Assembly (NCBI RefSeq): GCF_000967495.1
Contig: NZ_JXXU01000030.1
Coordinates: forward strand, 27,412-91,411
Direction: 5' to 3'
DNA length: 64,000 nt
Source: Vibrio neptunius
Lineage (GTDB): Bacteria; Pseudomonadota; Gammaproteobacteria; Enterobacterales; Vibrionaceae
Both the position numbers and the translations under genes were made by a program. Positions 16,094 through 24,744 of the stretch are shown here, in pieces; position 1 is the first letter of the stretch, and each line of letters starts with the position of its first letter. The notes below the pieces were generated by a model. The model worked only from the letters and a program-made list of their open reading frames with translations, ran no database searches and was not told the origin of the DNA.

Positions 16094-16594
16094 CTACTGA
16101 TTTAACCAAAGTCTGGCTAACATACCAGGTGGTGTGATGATGCCTGTTGTAATGCTTTCCACCTTGCCATCTTTGATTATGAAAATGGTTGGGGTTACGG
16201 AGATATTCCAACGATTGAATATCTCCCCTCTTTCATCATTAATATTGTTAAATTGATACTCTTGAGCCTGCATAAACTGCCGAACTCGAGCGGACGTTCC
16301 TGACGAGCCAGCGACACCGATGACCGGATAGTACTGACTCAACCAGTCAACCGTTGGGCTGACAAACTTACACGCAGGACACCAAGTCGCCCAGAAATAG
16401 ACCATCACTGGCTGCTCATAGCTCATGGCAATCACATCTACCGACTCTCCATCCAGAGTGACACCCGTGATAGGTGGCGCCGATTCAGTCGGTAAGCTCT
16501 GGCTACGAAACCAATCCATCGCCACAGAAATCGCAATGGCCAATATCACCAGAATCAAAATCTCTTTAAGCCAGTAACGCAGAGAACGTTTCAC
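16094..16594 (-). CDS. scsD: Membrane-anchored TlpA/ResA-like thioredoxin (ScsD-like)
   Basis: Product of 166 residues. One N-terminal signal anchor (ILILVILAIAISVAMDW) precedes a periplasmic thioredoxin domain with active site WATWCPACKFVSP and a cis-proline segment SVTPTIFII. The start is GTG at 16594, overlapping the TAG stop of scsB (TAGTG), which points to coupled translation. In the scs set this protein is probably the membrane-tethered acceptor of electrons from ScsB. The substrate is unknown. Confidence 0.8.
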   Translation of the reverse strand: MKRSLRYWLKEILILVILAIAISVAMDWFRSQSLPTESAPPITGVTLDGESVDVIAMSYEQPVMVYFWATWCPACKFVSPTVDWLSQYYPVIGVAGSSGTSARVRQFMQAQEYQFNNINDERGEIFNRWNISVTPTIFIIKDGKVESITTGIITPPGMLARLWLNQ

Positions 16595-18696
16595 TAACTG
16601 TTCCCTCCCCCAGCGGTTGCAATAGCTTCCATCACAGCCTCACTTGATAAGATGATAGGCAATGGAATACCTTCAGGAGCACTTGGCCCATAGACAATGT
16701 TAAACGGCACACCAAATCGGCCATTAGCGCGTAGGTAATCCGTGACTAAGCCATCTGGATGCGTCCAGTCCCCTTCAATCAGAGTGACCGATGGGGGCTT
16801 CAGTGCCGAATAGACAGGATCCTGAAGAATGACGCCAATTTTGTTCGCTTTACAAGTGACACACCAATCTGCCGTCACGTTAACAAACACCGTTTGGCCT
16901 TGACTCACGGCTTGCTCAATGCGCTCATTAGATAAGCGCTCCCAAACCAAATCATCTGGCAAGGGGGTTGCCCAGTGATCTGTCGTCATGCTCGCTAAAA
17001 CAAAACCACCCGCTATCAAGAGCACAGTTCCACCACCTGAAATCGCCATGGCTTTATCGCCATACACCTTTTTCACACGGATCAGTAGGGCAACAAATGC
17101 CACTAAGGCAATAAGCAGCGTCCAGAAGGGAGGAATGTGATTATTGAGTAATATGAGTAGCCAAATACTAGTCGCCAGCATCATGACGCCAAATAAGAGT
17201 TTGAGCTTATTCATCCATGCGCCTGGTTTCGGCAGCCGTTTTGCAATACCTGGGAAAAGTGCCACACCAATCCAAGGAAACGCCATTCCTACAGCTAAGG
17301 CAGTAAAGATCGTAAATAGCTCCAGTGAGCTAGCGGCCAATGCAAAAGCGACTGCCGTTCCTAAGAACGGGGCAGAACAGGGAGTGGCAAGCAAGGTAGC
17401 AAACATACCTTGGGTAAAGTGTCCGGCATAGGAATTGTCACCTTTTGATGCAGCCCAAGTATTGGTTTTTGAAGACAGGCGGATCTCGAACAGTCCCAAC
17501 ATATTGGCACCGAACAGACTGGTGACCAGCACCATAATGGCGATAAACCAACCGCTTTGGAACTGAATCCCCCAACCCACTGCATTTCCGGTCAGCTTAA
17601 GTATCAGCAGGAAACCAGCCAGCAACCAGAATGAAGTAAGAATACCGGCCGAAGACGCGAGAAATTGCCAGCGAATTTGGCGTCGTTCAACACCTTGAAC
17701 TGCCACAATACTGCTGAGCTTCATCCCCAAGACAGGTAGAACACACGGCATGACGTTGAGAATCAAACCGCCAAACAGAGCAAAGCCAATCATCTGCAAT
17801 AAAGATATATTGGTCTTGGTCACTATCCCATTTGAGACCGTAACATCCTGTTCAGCCAGAAAGTTGTTGTCTTGAACCGTGACGAAAATACTCTGATCAA
17901 TGAAGCTGATGTCGCCTAACCAACTCGACACATCAAACGTTGCCGTAACTGTATCTCCATCGACACTATAGCCAGTCAGTTTGTAGCTGTACTCCTTTGC
18001 ATCATCCGAATGCCCATCGACAATAAAATCTGGTTCCTGCCAACCAAGCGCTTTGGTCAACTGAACTTGAAGAACATTAGCATTCACATCCCAAGTTGCT
18101 TTTGCATTCGACAACAAAGGCGAAGACTTAGGCACCTGACTGATGGCTTGAGCATGGGTATAAAGTGCGTCTTGATTGATCATCATCTCACTTGGGGTGA
18201 AAGTGAGTGAAAATGGGTAATCCGTGAGCACGCAAATCGTGGTACAGGACGACATCGTTAGCTTGGCATTCAATACCACTAGTTGAGCAAAATCCTTGAC
18301 TGCTAACGTCATAGGAATCACGGTTTTATCTTTGTAGCCCAGTGTATGAATGCCAAGCAAACTGAACTTTTCCGGGTAAGGCCAATGCCACTCTACGTTT
18401 TCAAGATTGGTCGACTCACCCCAATCAATAGAGGGGGCAATACCACCTTCTCCTGGGCTGCGCCAGTAGGTCTTCCAGTCGTCATCCAGTTCAACTTCTA
18501 GATAACCTTCAACGGTTTTACTCGCTGCATCAGCCTGACCCGTTAGAACAAAGCGAGTTTTGAGCGGCGGATGTTCCTGTTTGGTCATCCAGCCAGTATC
18601 GACTTCTGCAAAGGCTTGGCTTGTAAATAGCAAGGTACTCAATGCAAACCATAGAGAGATTACACTCATGGCCATGCCTTTTAATAAACTTCTCAT
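16594..18696 (-). CDS. scsB: DsbD-like transmembrane thiol reductase (ScsB-like)
   Basis: About 700 residues in three parts. After a signal peptide comes an N-terminal periplasmic DsbD-alpha-like region (about residues 30-290, with TMSSCTTICVLTD). Next is an eight-helix membrane domain with the two cysteine motifs NVMPCVLPVLGMK and LLATPCSAPFLGTA. Last is a C-terminal thioredoxin domain with VTADWCVTCKANK. It carries electrons from cytoplasmic thioredoxin to periplasmic partners, here ScsD and ScsC. The start is set at the ATG at 18696, preceded by GGAA; the frame extends 24 bases further to an ATG lacking a ribosome site. It lies downstream of the scsA-like gene with a gap of 91 bases and overlaps scsD. 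Confidence 0.9.
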   Translation of the reverse strand: MRSLLKGMAMSVISLWFALSTLLFTSQAFAEVDTGWMTKQEHPPLKTRFVLTGQADAASKTVEGYLEVELDDDWKTYWRSPGEGGIAPSIDWGESTNLENVEWHWPYPEKFSLLGIHTLGYKDKTVIPMTLAVKDFAQLVVLNAKLTMSSCTTICVLTDYPFSLTFTPSEMMINQDALYTHAQAISQVPKSSPLLSNAKATWDVNANVLQVQLTKALGWQEPDFIVDGHSDDAKEYSYKLTGYSVDGDTVTATFDVSSWLGDISFIDQSIFVTVQDNNFLAEQDVTVSNGIVTKTNISLLQMIGFALFGGLILNVMPCVLPVLGMKLSSIVAVQGVERRQIRWQFLASSAGILTSFWLLAGFLLILKLTGNAVGWGIQFQSGWFIAIMVLVTSLFGANMLGLFEIRLSSKTNTWAASKGDNSYAGHFTQGMFATLLATPCSAPFLGTAVAFALAASSLELFTIFTALAVGMAFPWIGVALFPGIAKRLPKPGAWMNKLKLLFGVMMLATSIWLLILLNNHIPPFWTLLIALVAFVALLIRVKKVYGDKAMAISGGGTVLLIAGGFVLASMTTDHWATPLPDDLVWERLSNERIEQAVSQGQTVFVNVTADWCVTCKANKIGVILQDPVYSALKPPSVTLIEGDWTHPDGLVTDYLRANGRFGVPFNIVYGPSAPEGIPLPIILSSEAVMEAIATAGGGNS

Positions 18697-18787
18697 GTGT
18701 ATTTCCAAAATAGTCACCATTTTTTAAATGGTTGATATAAAAGACGTATTAAATCCTCTGACCGAAGTCAGAAACACATAACTGAAT

Positions 18788-19153
18788 TTATTCTCTGAAA
18801 ACACACAATGTGAGGTGAACCCTAGATTTGGGGACGATAGGTTCGGTAAAGGATGGGGCTTCTGGTCGAATTCGAACCAGCCAGGCAACGATGACCACAA
18901 TGAACAAAAACATCGGTACCATCATGTTATCAAGATTCACCTTGGCACTGCTGAGCAGTTTTTCTGTCAGGTCACATTGTTTTTGAATGCCACCACTGTC
19001 GTCGGTGAGCTGAATTGTGTCGGTAAGAGCAGACTGCTTAAACGAGCAGATGCTAATGATGCTGGTGTTCTGCATAAAGCAGACAGCAAAAACCCATCCA
19101 ACTAAAAGTAGGGTAATTCTCGCCATCACTGCAGATTTTAAACGCTTGATCAT
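18788..19153 (-). CDS. scsA: Small membrane protein, probable ScsA
   Basis: Product of 121 residues. A hydrophobic N-terminal segment (ITLLLVGWVFAVCFM) is followed by a short periplasmic loop with two cysteines (ISICSFKQ and KQCDLTEKLL) and a second helix (MMVPMFLFIVVIVAWLVRI). It precedes scsB on the same strand. Size and place match ScsA, the first gene of the suppressor-of-copper-sensitivity set of Salmonella. I name it by context and cannot confirm the sequence family. The cysteine loop could be a substrate for the ScsB/ScsC redox pair or bind copper. Confidence 0.6.
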   Translation of the reverse strand: MIKRLKSAVMARITLLLVGWVFAVCFMQNTSIISICSFKQSALTDTIQLTDDSGGIQKQCDLTEKLLSSAKVNLDNMMVPMFLFIVVIVAWLVRIRPEAPSFTEPIVPKSRVHLTLCVFRE

Positions 19154-19233
19154 TAACTCTGTAAAACCCGAGGATTAAAACCGCTCCATTATGGGTATGC
19201 GGCTAAAGTAAATGTTAGTGTAATGTCAGAACT

Positions 19234-19656
19234 TCACGATACAATTTTCTTTTGTAAAAAAATCTTATCAACGCCTGCCGTTGGAAAACCTTGGTAGCGT
19301 CCAACTTCTTTAAAACCAAGCTTGAGATAAAATTCCGCAGCCTGAAACGAGTAGGTATCCAAATAAATATCCGTTACACCATAAGCTTTGGCTTCTTGTT
19401 CGACTCGCGCCATTAAGCTAGAACCTGTGCCTGCAGAGCGATTGGCTTCATCTACCCATAAGAATTCAACAAAAAGTGTGTTGGTAAAAATTTCACCCGT
19501 TAATCCACCAACAAAATCACCTTGTTGATTCTCAGCAATGCACGCCAGCGACACGATTTCTTCATCAGGGAAATGCTTGAGATTAAATGATTTCAGACCA
19601 TTGTAGATAACATCTTTAATGTTCTTTGGCGGGTTCAACATAAAACTTATGTGCAT
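19234..19656 (-). CDS. GNAT-family N-acetyltransferase
   Basis: Product of 140 residues with the GNAT fold order. Strand beta-4 (VEFLWVDEANR) leads into the acetyl-CoA loop AGTGSSLMARVEQEAKAYG, a slightly altered R-x-x-G-x-G/A motif A. Motif B is IYLDTYSFQAAEFYLKLGFKE. The Y-x-x-x-GF-x-x-x-G ending is the classic close of a GNAT domain. The substrate is unknown. AAGGAAACC is the ribosome site. It shares its strand with the LysE-type gene that ends upstream but is probably separate, as a hairpin lies between them. Confidence 0.85.
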   Translation of the reverse strand: MHISFMLNPPKNIKDVIYNGLKSFNLKHFPDEEIVSLACIAENQQGDFVGGLTGEIFTNTLFVEFLWVDEANRSAGTGSSLMARVEQEAKAYGVTDIYLDTYSFQAAEFYLKLGFKEVGRYQGFPTAGVDKIFLQKKIVS

Positions 19657-19671
19657 CGGTTTCCTTTCCTA

Positions 19672-19700
19672 TTAACAAATAAGGCCAGCAATAGCTGGCC
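19672..19700 (-). terminator. Probable terminator of the LysE-type gene
   Basis: On the minus strand: GGCCAGC, loop TATT, GCTGGCC, then TTATTTGTT. The stem is perfect but the U-tract is interrupted, so termination may be partial. Confidence 0.55.
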
Positions 19701-19705
19701 TCACG

Positions 19706-20344
19706 TTACAACTCCGCGATAAAGGAGCTTAGCATCCACAATGCCAGAATGGCAAATACCAGCCCCATAAACTTATGCTGATAAGTCCGGAATTTGGCGT
19801 TTTCAAGCAGTGGTTTACCCAAGGTACCCACCAATGCCACCAACAGGAAGTTGAAAGCTAGCCCTAGCACATTGAGCAGCAACCCCAATGCCAACATTTG
19901 TTCTCCAGATGATGCGTCTATATTTACCGAGACAAACTGAGGTAAGAACATAACAAAAAAGACCAAAGCTTTAGGGTTAAGCAGATTACTGACCAGTGCT
20001 CTCTGATAGAAAGTCCCAGCCATTTTGTTTGACGGGTCCAAATCAGGATTCCCACTGTCACTCGCTCGTAGACAATCCCAGCCCATTTTTAACAAGTACG
20101 TGCCGCCAAGAAGATGAAGCGCTTTAAGCGCTAAAGGGCTCATAGCCACCAAGGCTGAGACGCCTGCGGCAGCTAGCAGCGTTAAAATTACACCGGATGT
20201 CGCGTTACCTAAACTGGCAAAAACACCTACTCTACGGCCATAACTCATACTTGAGCTGGCGATCAGAAGCATATCCGGGCCAGGCAACAATAAAAGTGCC
20301 ACCACCGCTGTCAGATAAACAGGAAGCACCGAAATATCAATCAT
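19706..20344 (-). CDS. LysE/RhtB-family amino-acid exporter
   Basis: About 212 residues and six helices. It has the family motif LLLPGPDMLLIASSSMSYGR near the N-terminus and NPKALVFFVMFLPQFV in the middle. RhtB-type proteins export homoserine, threonine, leucine or related amino acids. The ATG at 20344 is the likely start, although a TTG 18 bases earlier is in frame and neither has a clear ribosome site. It is divergent from an araC-family gene about 210 bases away, which may regulate it. Such LysE/AraC pairs are common, but the link is inferred. Confidence 0.85.
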   Translation of the reverse strand: MIDISVLPVYLTAVVALLLLPGPDMLLIASSSMSYGRRVGVFASLGNATSGVILTLLAAAGVSALVAMSPLALKALHLLGGTYLLKMGWDCLRASDSGNPDLDPSNKMAGTFYQRALVSNLLNPKALVFFVMFLPQFVSVNIDASSGEQMLALGLLLNVLGLAFNFLLVALVGTLGKPLLENAKFRTYQHKFMGLVFAILALWMLSSFIAEL

Positions 20345-20556
20345 ATTTATTATATTAAACAAATGAGAAAGTGCGGGATTTTATAGCAATTGGAGATCTA
20401 TAACTAGATGCATCAATCAAATAAAGGGTAGTAAATCAAAAGATATAACTAAGTGACATTCATTCCTGCGTCTCAAAGAGAAAGCAATTTTGTACAAAAA
20501 TAATTGAAACTAATAAGCTAGACTGCTGAGAGTGTTTACAACAGGACGTCGCAACA

Positions 20557-21381
20557 GTGACAAAGAAAAGCAAAGAATCGGTACATTTTCATCTGGCGTC
20601 TGAGCTCGGTGGTCTAGAGTTACTCGACGCCAAATACACTCACCAAAACTTTTCTCGCCACAGCCATGAAGGCTTTACCATTGGTGTTATAGAAAAAGGC
20701 GCTCAAAAGTTCTATCGCACCGGAGGCAATCATATTGCACCTCAAGACAGCATTATTTTAGTCAATGCGGATGAAGTGCATAATGGCCAGACAGCGACTG
20801 AAGGTGGATGGGAATACAAGGCCATGTACCCTCTTCCAGAACAATTCTCTCAGATAACCTCAGGCTTAACCCCTGCGTTATCTGTCCCTTACTTCCCAGA
20901 GCCTGTTGTATACGACCCTGAAATGGCACAACAGTTAAGGTTGGTGTTTGAAGTACTAGAAAAATCAGACAATAAACTACTTAGAGAAACCTTGGTTTAC
21001 GGCACACTGGTTAAACTTATCGCTCGCCATAGCAAGAGCCGACAATCAAGCGATTTGCTAACGCCTGGCTCAACACAAATTGGTATCGTTAAGGAGTTTC
21101 TCGATGACTTTCCACAGGCGAATGTGTCGTTGGAAGATCTGTCCAAGCTTGCTGGACTGAGCCCATTCCACCTTGTGAGAAGCTTTCAGAAAGCATATGG
21201 GTTGCCACCACATTCCTATCAAATCCAATCTCGACTTCGATTTGCGAAACGCCTCTTGCGTCAGGGAATGAAAATCTCCGATGTTGCCCAAGAATCCGGA
21301 TTTCACGATCAAAGCCACTTTCATCGCCACTTCAAACGAGCGATAGGAGTCACACCCAAGCAGTATGCCAAAGGCATTTAA
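20557..21381 (+). CDS. AraC-family regulator with cupin sensor domain
   Basis: Product of 274 residues. The N-terminal AraC-type cupin is marked by NFSRHSHEGFTIGVIEKGAQ. Two C-terminal HTH units follow: VSLEDLSKLAGLSPFHLVRS with FQKAYGLPPHSYQIQSRL, and KISDVAQESGFHDQSHFHRH with FKRAIGVTPKQY. The start is a GTG at 20557 with AGGA upstream. It lies divergent to the LysE-type exporter and just upstream of azlCD on the same strand; it may control either or both. The LysE-type protein and AzlCD are both amino-acid efflux systems, so this looks like an export locus with its sensor, which is inference. Confidence 0.9.
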   Translation: MTKKSKESVHFHLASELGGLELLDAKYTHQNFSRHSHEGFTIGVIEKGAQKFYRTGGNHIAPQDSIILVNADEVHNGQTATEGGWEYKAMYPLPEQFSQITSGLTPALSVPYFPEPVVYDPEMAQQLRLVFEVLEKSDNKLLRETLVYGTLVKLIARHSKSRQSSDLLTPGSTQIGIVKEFLDDFPQANVSLEDLSKLAGLSPFHLVRSFQKAYGLPPHSYQIQSRLRFAKRLLRQGMKISDVAQESGFHDQSHFHRHFKRAIGVTPKQYAKGI

Positions 21382-21457
21382 TAGCGCAATTTTATACAAG
21401 GCACACGATTTGACATGTGTACTAATGATGACAAGTTTAACAACCAATCAAATTTTT

Positions 21458-22174
21458 ATGAGTAGTACAACTTTGAATTCGACTGACATACCAAGTAAAC
21501 AACGATTATTCATGCAAGGAGTATTCGCGATGATGCCTCTGAGCATTGCCGTTGTTCCTTGGGGCCTACTTGCAGGATCGTTTGCCATTGATGCAGGGCT
21601 AAGCATTGCTGAAAGCCAAGCACTATCAGCCATTCTTTTCGCAGGATCAGCACAGCTTGTGGCTACTGGTATGTTAAAAGTGGGAGCAGGACTCACCACC
21701 ATGCTCCTAGCGACCTTCTTTATTACTTCACGCCATTTCTTATATAGCGTTTCTATGCGCAGTAAAGTCAGTGTATTGCCACTCAAATGGCGATTAGGGT
21801 TAGGTTTTCTGCTCACGGATGAGTTATTCGCGTTATGTGGGCAACAATCTGAACAGCAGTTTAACCGCTGGTACGCACTCGGTGCTGGTCTCAGCTTTTA
21901 CCTTTGCTGGAACCTCGCCACCTTGGCCGGTATCATTGCTGGCAGTCAAATCCCAGCAATGAATGAGCTCGGATTGGAATTTGCGGTCGCCGCGACATTC
22001 ATTGCCATTGTCACACCAAACATCAAAAACTTACCTACATTAATGGCGGTGCTAACTTCGCTTTTCGTCTCAGTAATCTGCAGCTATTTGAACATTGAAT
22101 CAGGGCTAATGATTGCCAGCCTATGCGGAATGGTGGCGGGCTATATTTGCGAAACAATAAGAGGAGCGAAATAA
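21458..22174 (+). CDS. azlC: AzlC-family branched-chain amino-acid exporter, large subunit
   Basis: About 238 residues with the AzlC layout. The first helix VFAMMPLSIAVVPWGLLAG leads into LSIAESQALSAILFAGSAQL (the conserved small-residue/FAGSAQ motif), then the SRHFLYSVSM motif and further helices. AzlC and AzlD together export branched-chain amino acids or analogues. Start choice is uncertain: the frame runs from 21365, the ATG at 21458 gives the usual N-terminus, and an ATG pair at 21530-21535 has AAGGAG upstream but would cut into the first helix. The TAA overlaps the azlD start (TAATG). Confidence 0.85.
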   Translation: MSSTTLNSTDIPSKQRLFMQGVFAMMPLSIAVVPWGLLAGSFAIDAGLSIAESQALSAILFAGSAQLVATGMLKVGAGLTTMLLATFFITSRHFLYSVSMRSKVSVLPLKWRLGLGFLLTDELFALCGQQSEQQFNRWYALGAGLSFYLCWNLATLAGIIAGSQIPAMNELGLEFAVAATFIAIVTPNIKNLPTLMAVLTSLFVSVICSYLNIESGLMIASLCGMVAGYICETIRGAK

Positions 22175-22482
22175 TGGTTATGCTCTCTATTCTAGCGATG
22201 ACAGTACTGGTTTTTCTAAGCCGGTATGTATTTCTTGAGCCTAAACTACCGTTGCGATTAAGCCCTAAAACGCATCGACTGCTCAACTATTCAAGCCCTG
22301 CGGTCCTGACTGCGATCTGGGCTCCTATTGTATTTATGCCTGAGAAACAGCTTTGGCTTGCGCCAGATAACCCGTACCTACTTTCTGCAATATTGGCGGC
22401 AATCTTGGCTTGGAAAACTAACAATGTGTTACTGACGACCTTAGCCAGCATGTTGGTGTTTGTTGGCCTACGGCTGTTTTAG
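22174..22482 (+). CDS. azlD: AzlD-family small exporter subunit
   Basis: About 102 residues with four helices. It has the AzlD signature of an N-terminal helix with TVLVFLSRYVFLE and a middle RLLNYSSPAVLTAIWAPIVF. The ATG at 22174 overlaps the azlC stop and is preceded by GAGGAG inside azlC, a clear case of coupled translation. It works with AzlC as a two-component exporter in the inner membrane. Its last codons overlap the stop of a small gene on the opposite strand. Confidence 0.85.
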   Translation: MVMLSILAMTVLVFLSRYVFLEPKLPLRLSPKTHRLLNYSSPAVLTAIWAPIVFMPEKQLWLAPDNPYLLSAILAAILAWKTNNVLLTTLASMLVFVGLRLF

Positions 22483-22592
22483 CCAAATATCAAAGCTAAT
22501 AACAAAACACCGCATCCTAGTATCATGACCCATTTGACCAGAGCACCTAGCTGGGTAGTACCGCCTTTTGGTGCTTGATTACAACATCCCAT
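22479..22592 (-). CDS. Small membrane peptide with N-terminal twin cysteine (37 residues)
   Basis: Too short for usual gene tracks. The peptide begins MGCCNQAPKGGTTQLGALVK, then has a hydrophobic stretch with one more cysteine (WVMILGCGVLLLALIFG) and stops with TAA. AGAGG lies about eight bases before the ATG, and no other frame in this intergenic stretch looks coding. The combination of good ribosome site, CC near the start and a single membrane helix suggests a real small protein. A role in metal or lipid anchoring is open. It converges with azlD and overlaps its end by four bases. I do not know the family. Confidence 0.65.
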   Translation of the reverse strand: MGCCNQAPKGGTTQLGALVKWVMILGCGVLLLALIFG

Positions 22593-22631
22593 AATAATGA
22601 CCTCTGAGTTAACCAAAATTCAGAGGTTACT

Positions 22632-22650
22632 CCTTTCCCTAAGGGAAAGG
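22632..22650. other. Hairpin downstream of the FAH-family gene
   Basis: CCTTTCCC, loop TAA, GGGAAAGG is a perfect eight-pair stem starting eight bases past the stop of the minus-strand gene at 22658. No T-run follows on either strand, so it is more likely a 3'-end stabiliser or weak stop than a full terminator. Confidence 0.5.
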
Positions 22651-22657
22651 TAAAGGG

Positions 22658-23272
22658 TTATTGAGCTAACCATTCAATTTCGATCAGCGTTTTACCTTCA
22701 GCTTTTAGTCGCCCAAGGAACACATCACCAGTATGCACTTCACCAACACCTTGCGGGGTGCCAGTCATCACAATATCGCCATCATTTAAAGTGGTATACG
22801 TTCTGAGCTCTTCAAGAATGGTATAGGGCGGATACATCATTTGGGTGACAGCACCCTTTTGAACACGAACACAGTTAATAAACAGTTCAATCTCCAGAGA
22901 TTCAATTGCAATACCATTTAAAGAAATAAAGCGGCTAAATACCGCTGAGCCGTCAAACGCTTTCGCGCGCTCCCATGGCAACCCTTTATTCTTAAGTTTG
23001 GATTGCAACTCGCGTTTGGTTAGGTCCAATCCGAGCCCAACTGCACTCAATTGACCTTCACGAACAATAAAGCAGATCTCACCCTCGTAATGTAAGGTTT
23101 CACCGTGGTGAGATATTAATTGAGAAGAGATAGAAGAAGACGGTTTGTTGAACACAACCATTTCATCCGGTACTGCATTATTGAGCTCTTTGATGTGTTC
23201 AAGATAATTGCGCCCTACGCAAATCACTTTGCTTGGATAGATACTATTATCACCAACTTTAACCGAATTCAT
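22658..23272 (-). CDS. Fumarylacetoacetate hydrolase (FAH) family protein, YcgM-like
   Basis: About 204 residues. The FAH core has KVICVGRNYLEHIKEL, the metal-ligand stretch LHYEGEICFIV (Glu-x-Glu type), KAFDGSAVFSRFI, and MTGTPQGVGEVHTGDV near the end. This is the short bacterial form (YcgM/FAHD1-like), whose members act as acylpyruvases or as oxaloacetate decarboxylases/tautomerases using Mg or Mn. The ATG at 23272 is chosen for the GGGAAAGAGG just upstream; the frame reaches back 33 bases without a better start. It stands alone, downstream of nothing obvious on its strand. Confidence 0.85.
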   Translation of the reverse strand: MNSVKVGDNSIYPSKVICVGRNYLEHIKELNNAVPDEMVVFNKPSSSISSQLISHHGETLHYEGEICFIVREGQLSAVGLGLDLTKRELQSKLKNKGLPWERAKAFDGSAVFSRFISLNGIAIESLEIELFINCVRVQKGAVTQMMYPPYTILEELRTYTTLNDGDIVMTGTPQGVGEVHTGDVFLGRLKAEGKTLIEIEWLAQ

Positions 23273-23401
23273 GCCTCTTTCCCTGATCATTGATAAAGAT
23301 TCCAATATTAATTCAACAGGTTGATGAGTTAACCCATCGTTTATCGAAACTAAGATCTAATCCCCATATTTGATACACTCGTAGCCTAAAGAACAGAAAA
23401 A

Positions 23402-23425
23402 CGCCTATTCAATACTGGATAGGCG
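23402..23425 (-). terminator. Intrinsic terminator of the porin gene
   Basis: Read on the minus strand: CGCCTAT, a ten-base loop, ATAGGCG, then TTTTT. It lies about 40 bases past the porin stop. Confidence 0.8.
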
Positions 23426-23464
23426 CTAACACAAGTACGTGTTGAGGCAGTAGATTTTATTGAT

Positions 23465-24466
23465 TTACAGGAAGTATCGCGCACCGATAGTCCACTTATC
23501 TTCCTCTTTAACACTAATGTCATTACCTAAATCAAACTGATAACCTGCGAAACCCATAAACTTAGGAGTAAAGGTGTATTCAGCTTGTAAAGCAGACTGA
23601 CTGTATTGAGTTTTACTTGCTTTATCATCAACCACTGCTTCGTAGTTAGCACTTAAGTTCCAACCATTCCCAAGAGCGTATGCAAGTAAAATCTCATACT
23701 GATCGCTTTCCGCAAGTGGCGAACTACTTGGGTTCATATTTTCGTTCATCGCATAAACAACTGCAGAGTACAGGCCGTCACCATAAGATCCTGAACTAAA
23801 AGCAAATACGTGAGAATGACTGTCTACATTTGCAACATCACCACCATTGTATGAATAGCCTAGATTAAAACCATAAACATTCATTGATAGAGCAATCTGA
23901 CCGCGTGCATCATACAGCTTGCTATTTGCAGAATCTGTGTGCTCACCCTGCCAAGCCAGACCAAGATTTAAACTGCCCATGTCACCAAGCTCAATCGCTT
24001 TGCGGTAACTGACCATATCTTCGCCACGTGCTGTGCCAAGATTGTTATGATCCTGGTACAAGAAGTCGTTGGCAAATGCGATAGGTAAATCTGCAACGCC
24101 AGCGATATCATAATATGGAGACCATTGCGTACCAACAACAAATCGACCAAATTGTTCGTGTGTTGCACCAATGTAACCCAGACGGGTTGTGAAAGAAGTG
24201 TCACCACCATCAAGGTAGTTCAACGCCCATTCACCTTTGGCATCAACAGTGAAACCGTGACCGATATCTTGTGTACCTGCGATATTGATTCGAGGTGATA
24301 CGTCATGTACCTCAACTTCATCCGCCGAGTCATACTCACCGATACCTACATCTACGTAGCCACCGAGAGAAATTGTTGATCCTTCACCGCTATAGATTTC
24401 TGCAGCGAAAGCGTTAGTACCACATGCTGTTGCCGCAATAGCTGCGACTAATAATTTAATTTTCAT
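23465..24466 (-). CDS. Gram-negative outer-membrane porin
   Basis: Product of 333 residues with a signal peptide (LLVAAIAATACGTNAFAAE). The mature N-terminal strand is STISLGGYVDVGIGEYD, and long loops alternate with aromatic strands to a C-terminal strand ending in Phe-Leu (WTIGARYFL) rather than the usual terminal Phe. The segment FGRFVVGTQWSPYYDI is the porin loop-3 region. It fits the trimeric general-porin superfamily (OmpC/OmpU-like), passing small hydrophilic solutes; its specificity is unknown. The leader before the ATG holds a nine-pair hairpin, and a terminator follows the gene. Confidence 0.88.
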   Translation of the reverse strand: MKIKLLVAAIAATACGTNAFAAEIYSGEGSTISLGGYVDVGIGEYDSADEVEVHDVSPRINIAGTQDIGHGFTVDAKGEWALNYLDGGDTSFTTRLGYIGATHEQFGRFVVGTQWSPYYDIAGVADLPIAFANDFLYQDHNNLGTARGEDMVSYRKAIELGDMGSLNLGLAWQGEHTDSANSKLYDARGQIALSMNVYGFNLGYSYNGGDVANVDSHSHVFAFSSGSYGDGLYSAVVYAMNENMNPSSSPLAESDQYEILLAYALGNGWNLSANYEAVVDDKASKTQYSQSALQAEYTFTPKFMGFAGYQFDLGNDISVKEEDKWTIGARYFL

Positions 24467-24496
24467 AACTTAACGTCCGTTTAGGGTTGTAACCTT

Positions 24497-24537
24497 TTGT
24501 TCGTGCATGGCCACTGCAGCCAACGCTTCACGAACAA
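24497..24537 (-). promoter_or_regulatory. Stem-loop in the porin 5' leader
   Basis: TTGTTCGTG (24497-24505) pairs perfectly with CACGAACAA (24529-24537) around a 23-base loop, ending 30 bases before the porin ATG. Porin mRNAs are frequent targets of Hfq-dependent small RNAs in their leaders; a role for this hairpin is inference. Confidence 0.5.
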
Positions 24538-24744
24538 TTAAAACGTAGTACGAAATATTTAAAAATGAAGTGCAACCAAACGCTTAGCGATACAATTTAT
24601 TAGGAATTGCTCAAACAACAAAAATATGAACAAATTTTAACCCTATGAAAGTGCTACTATTTTCAATAGCAATCGAGGCATTCATTATAGGTACGATCAA
24701 TGTCACAATTTTTGAAATTTAAAGGGAACTATTTTGAAAAACGT

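Noticed and set aside
21070..21447. 125-residue minus-strand open frame over the AraC gene and azlC leader
   Set aside because: Antisense to the conserved AraC HTH region; no start signals; composition is that of a shadow frame.
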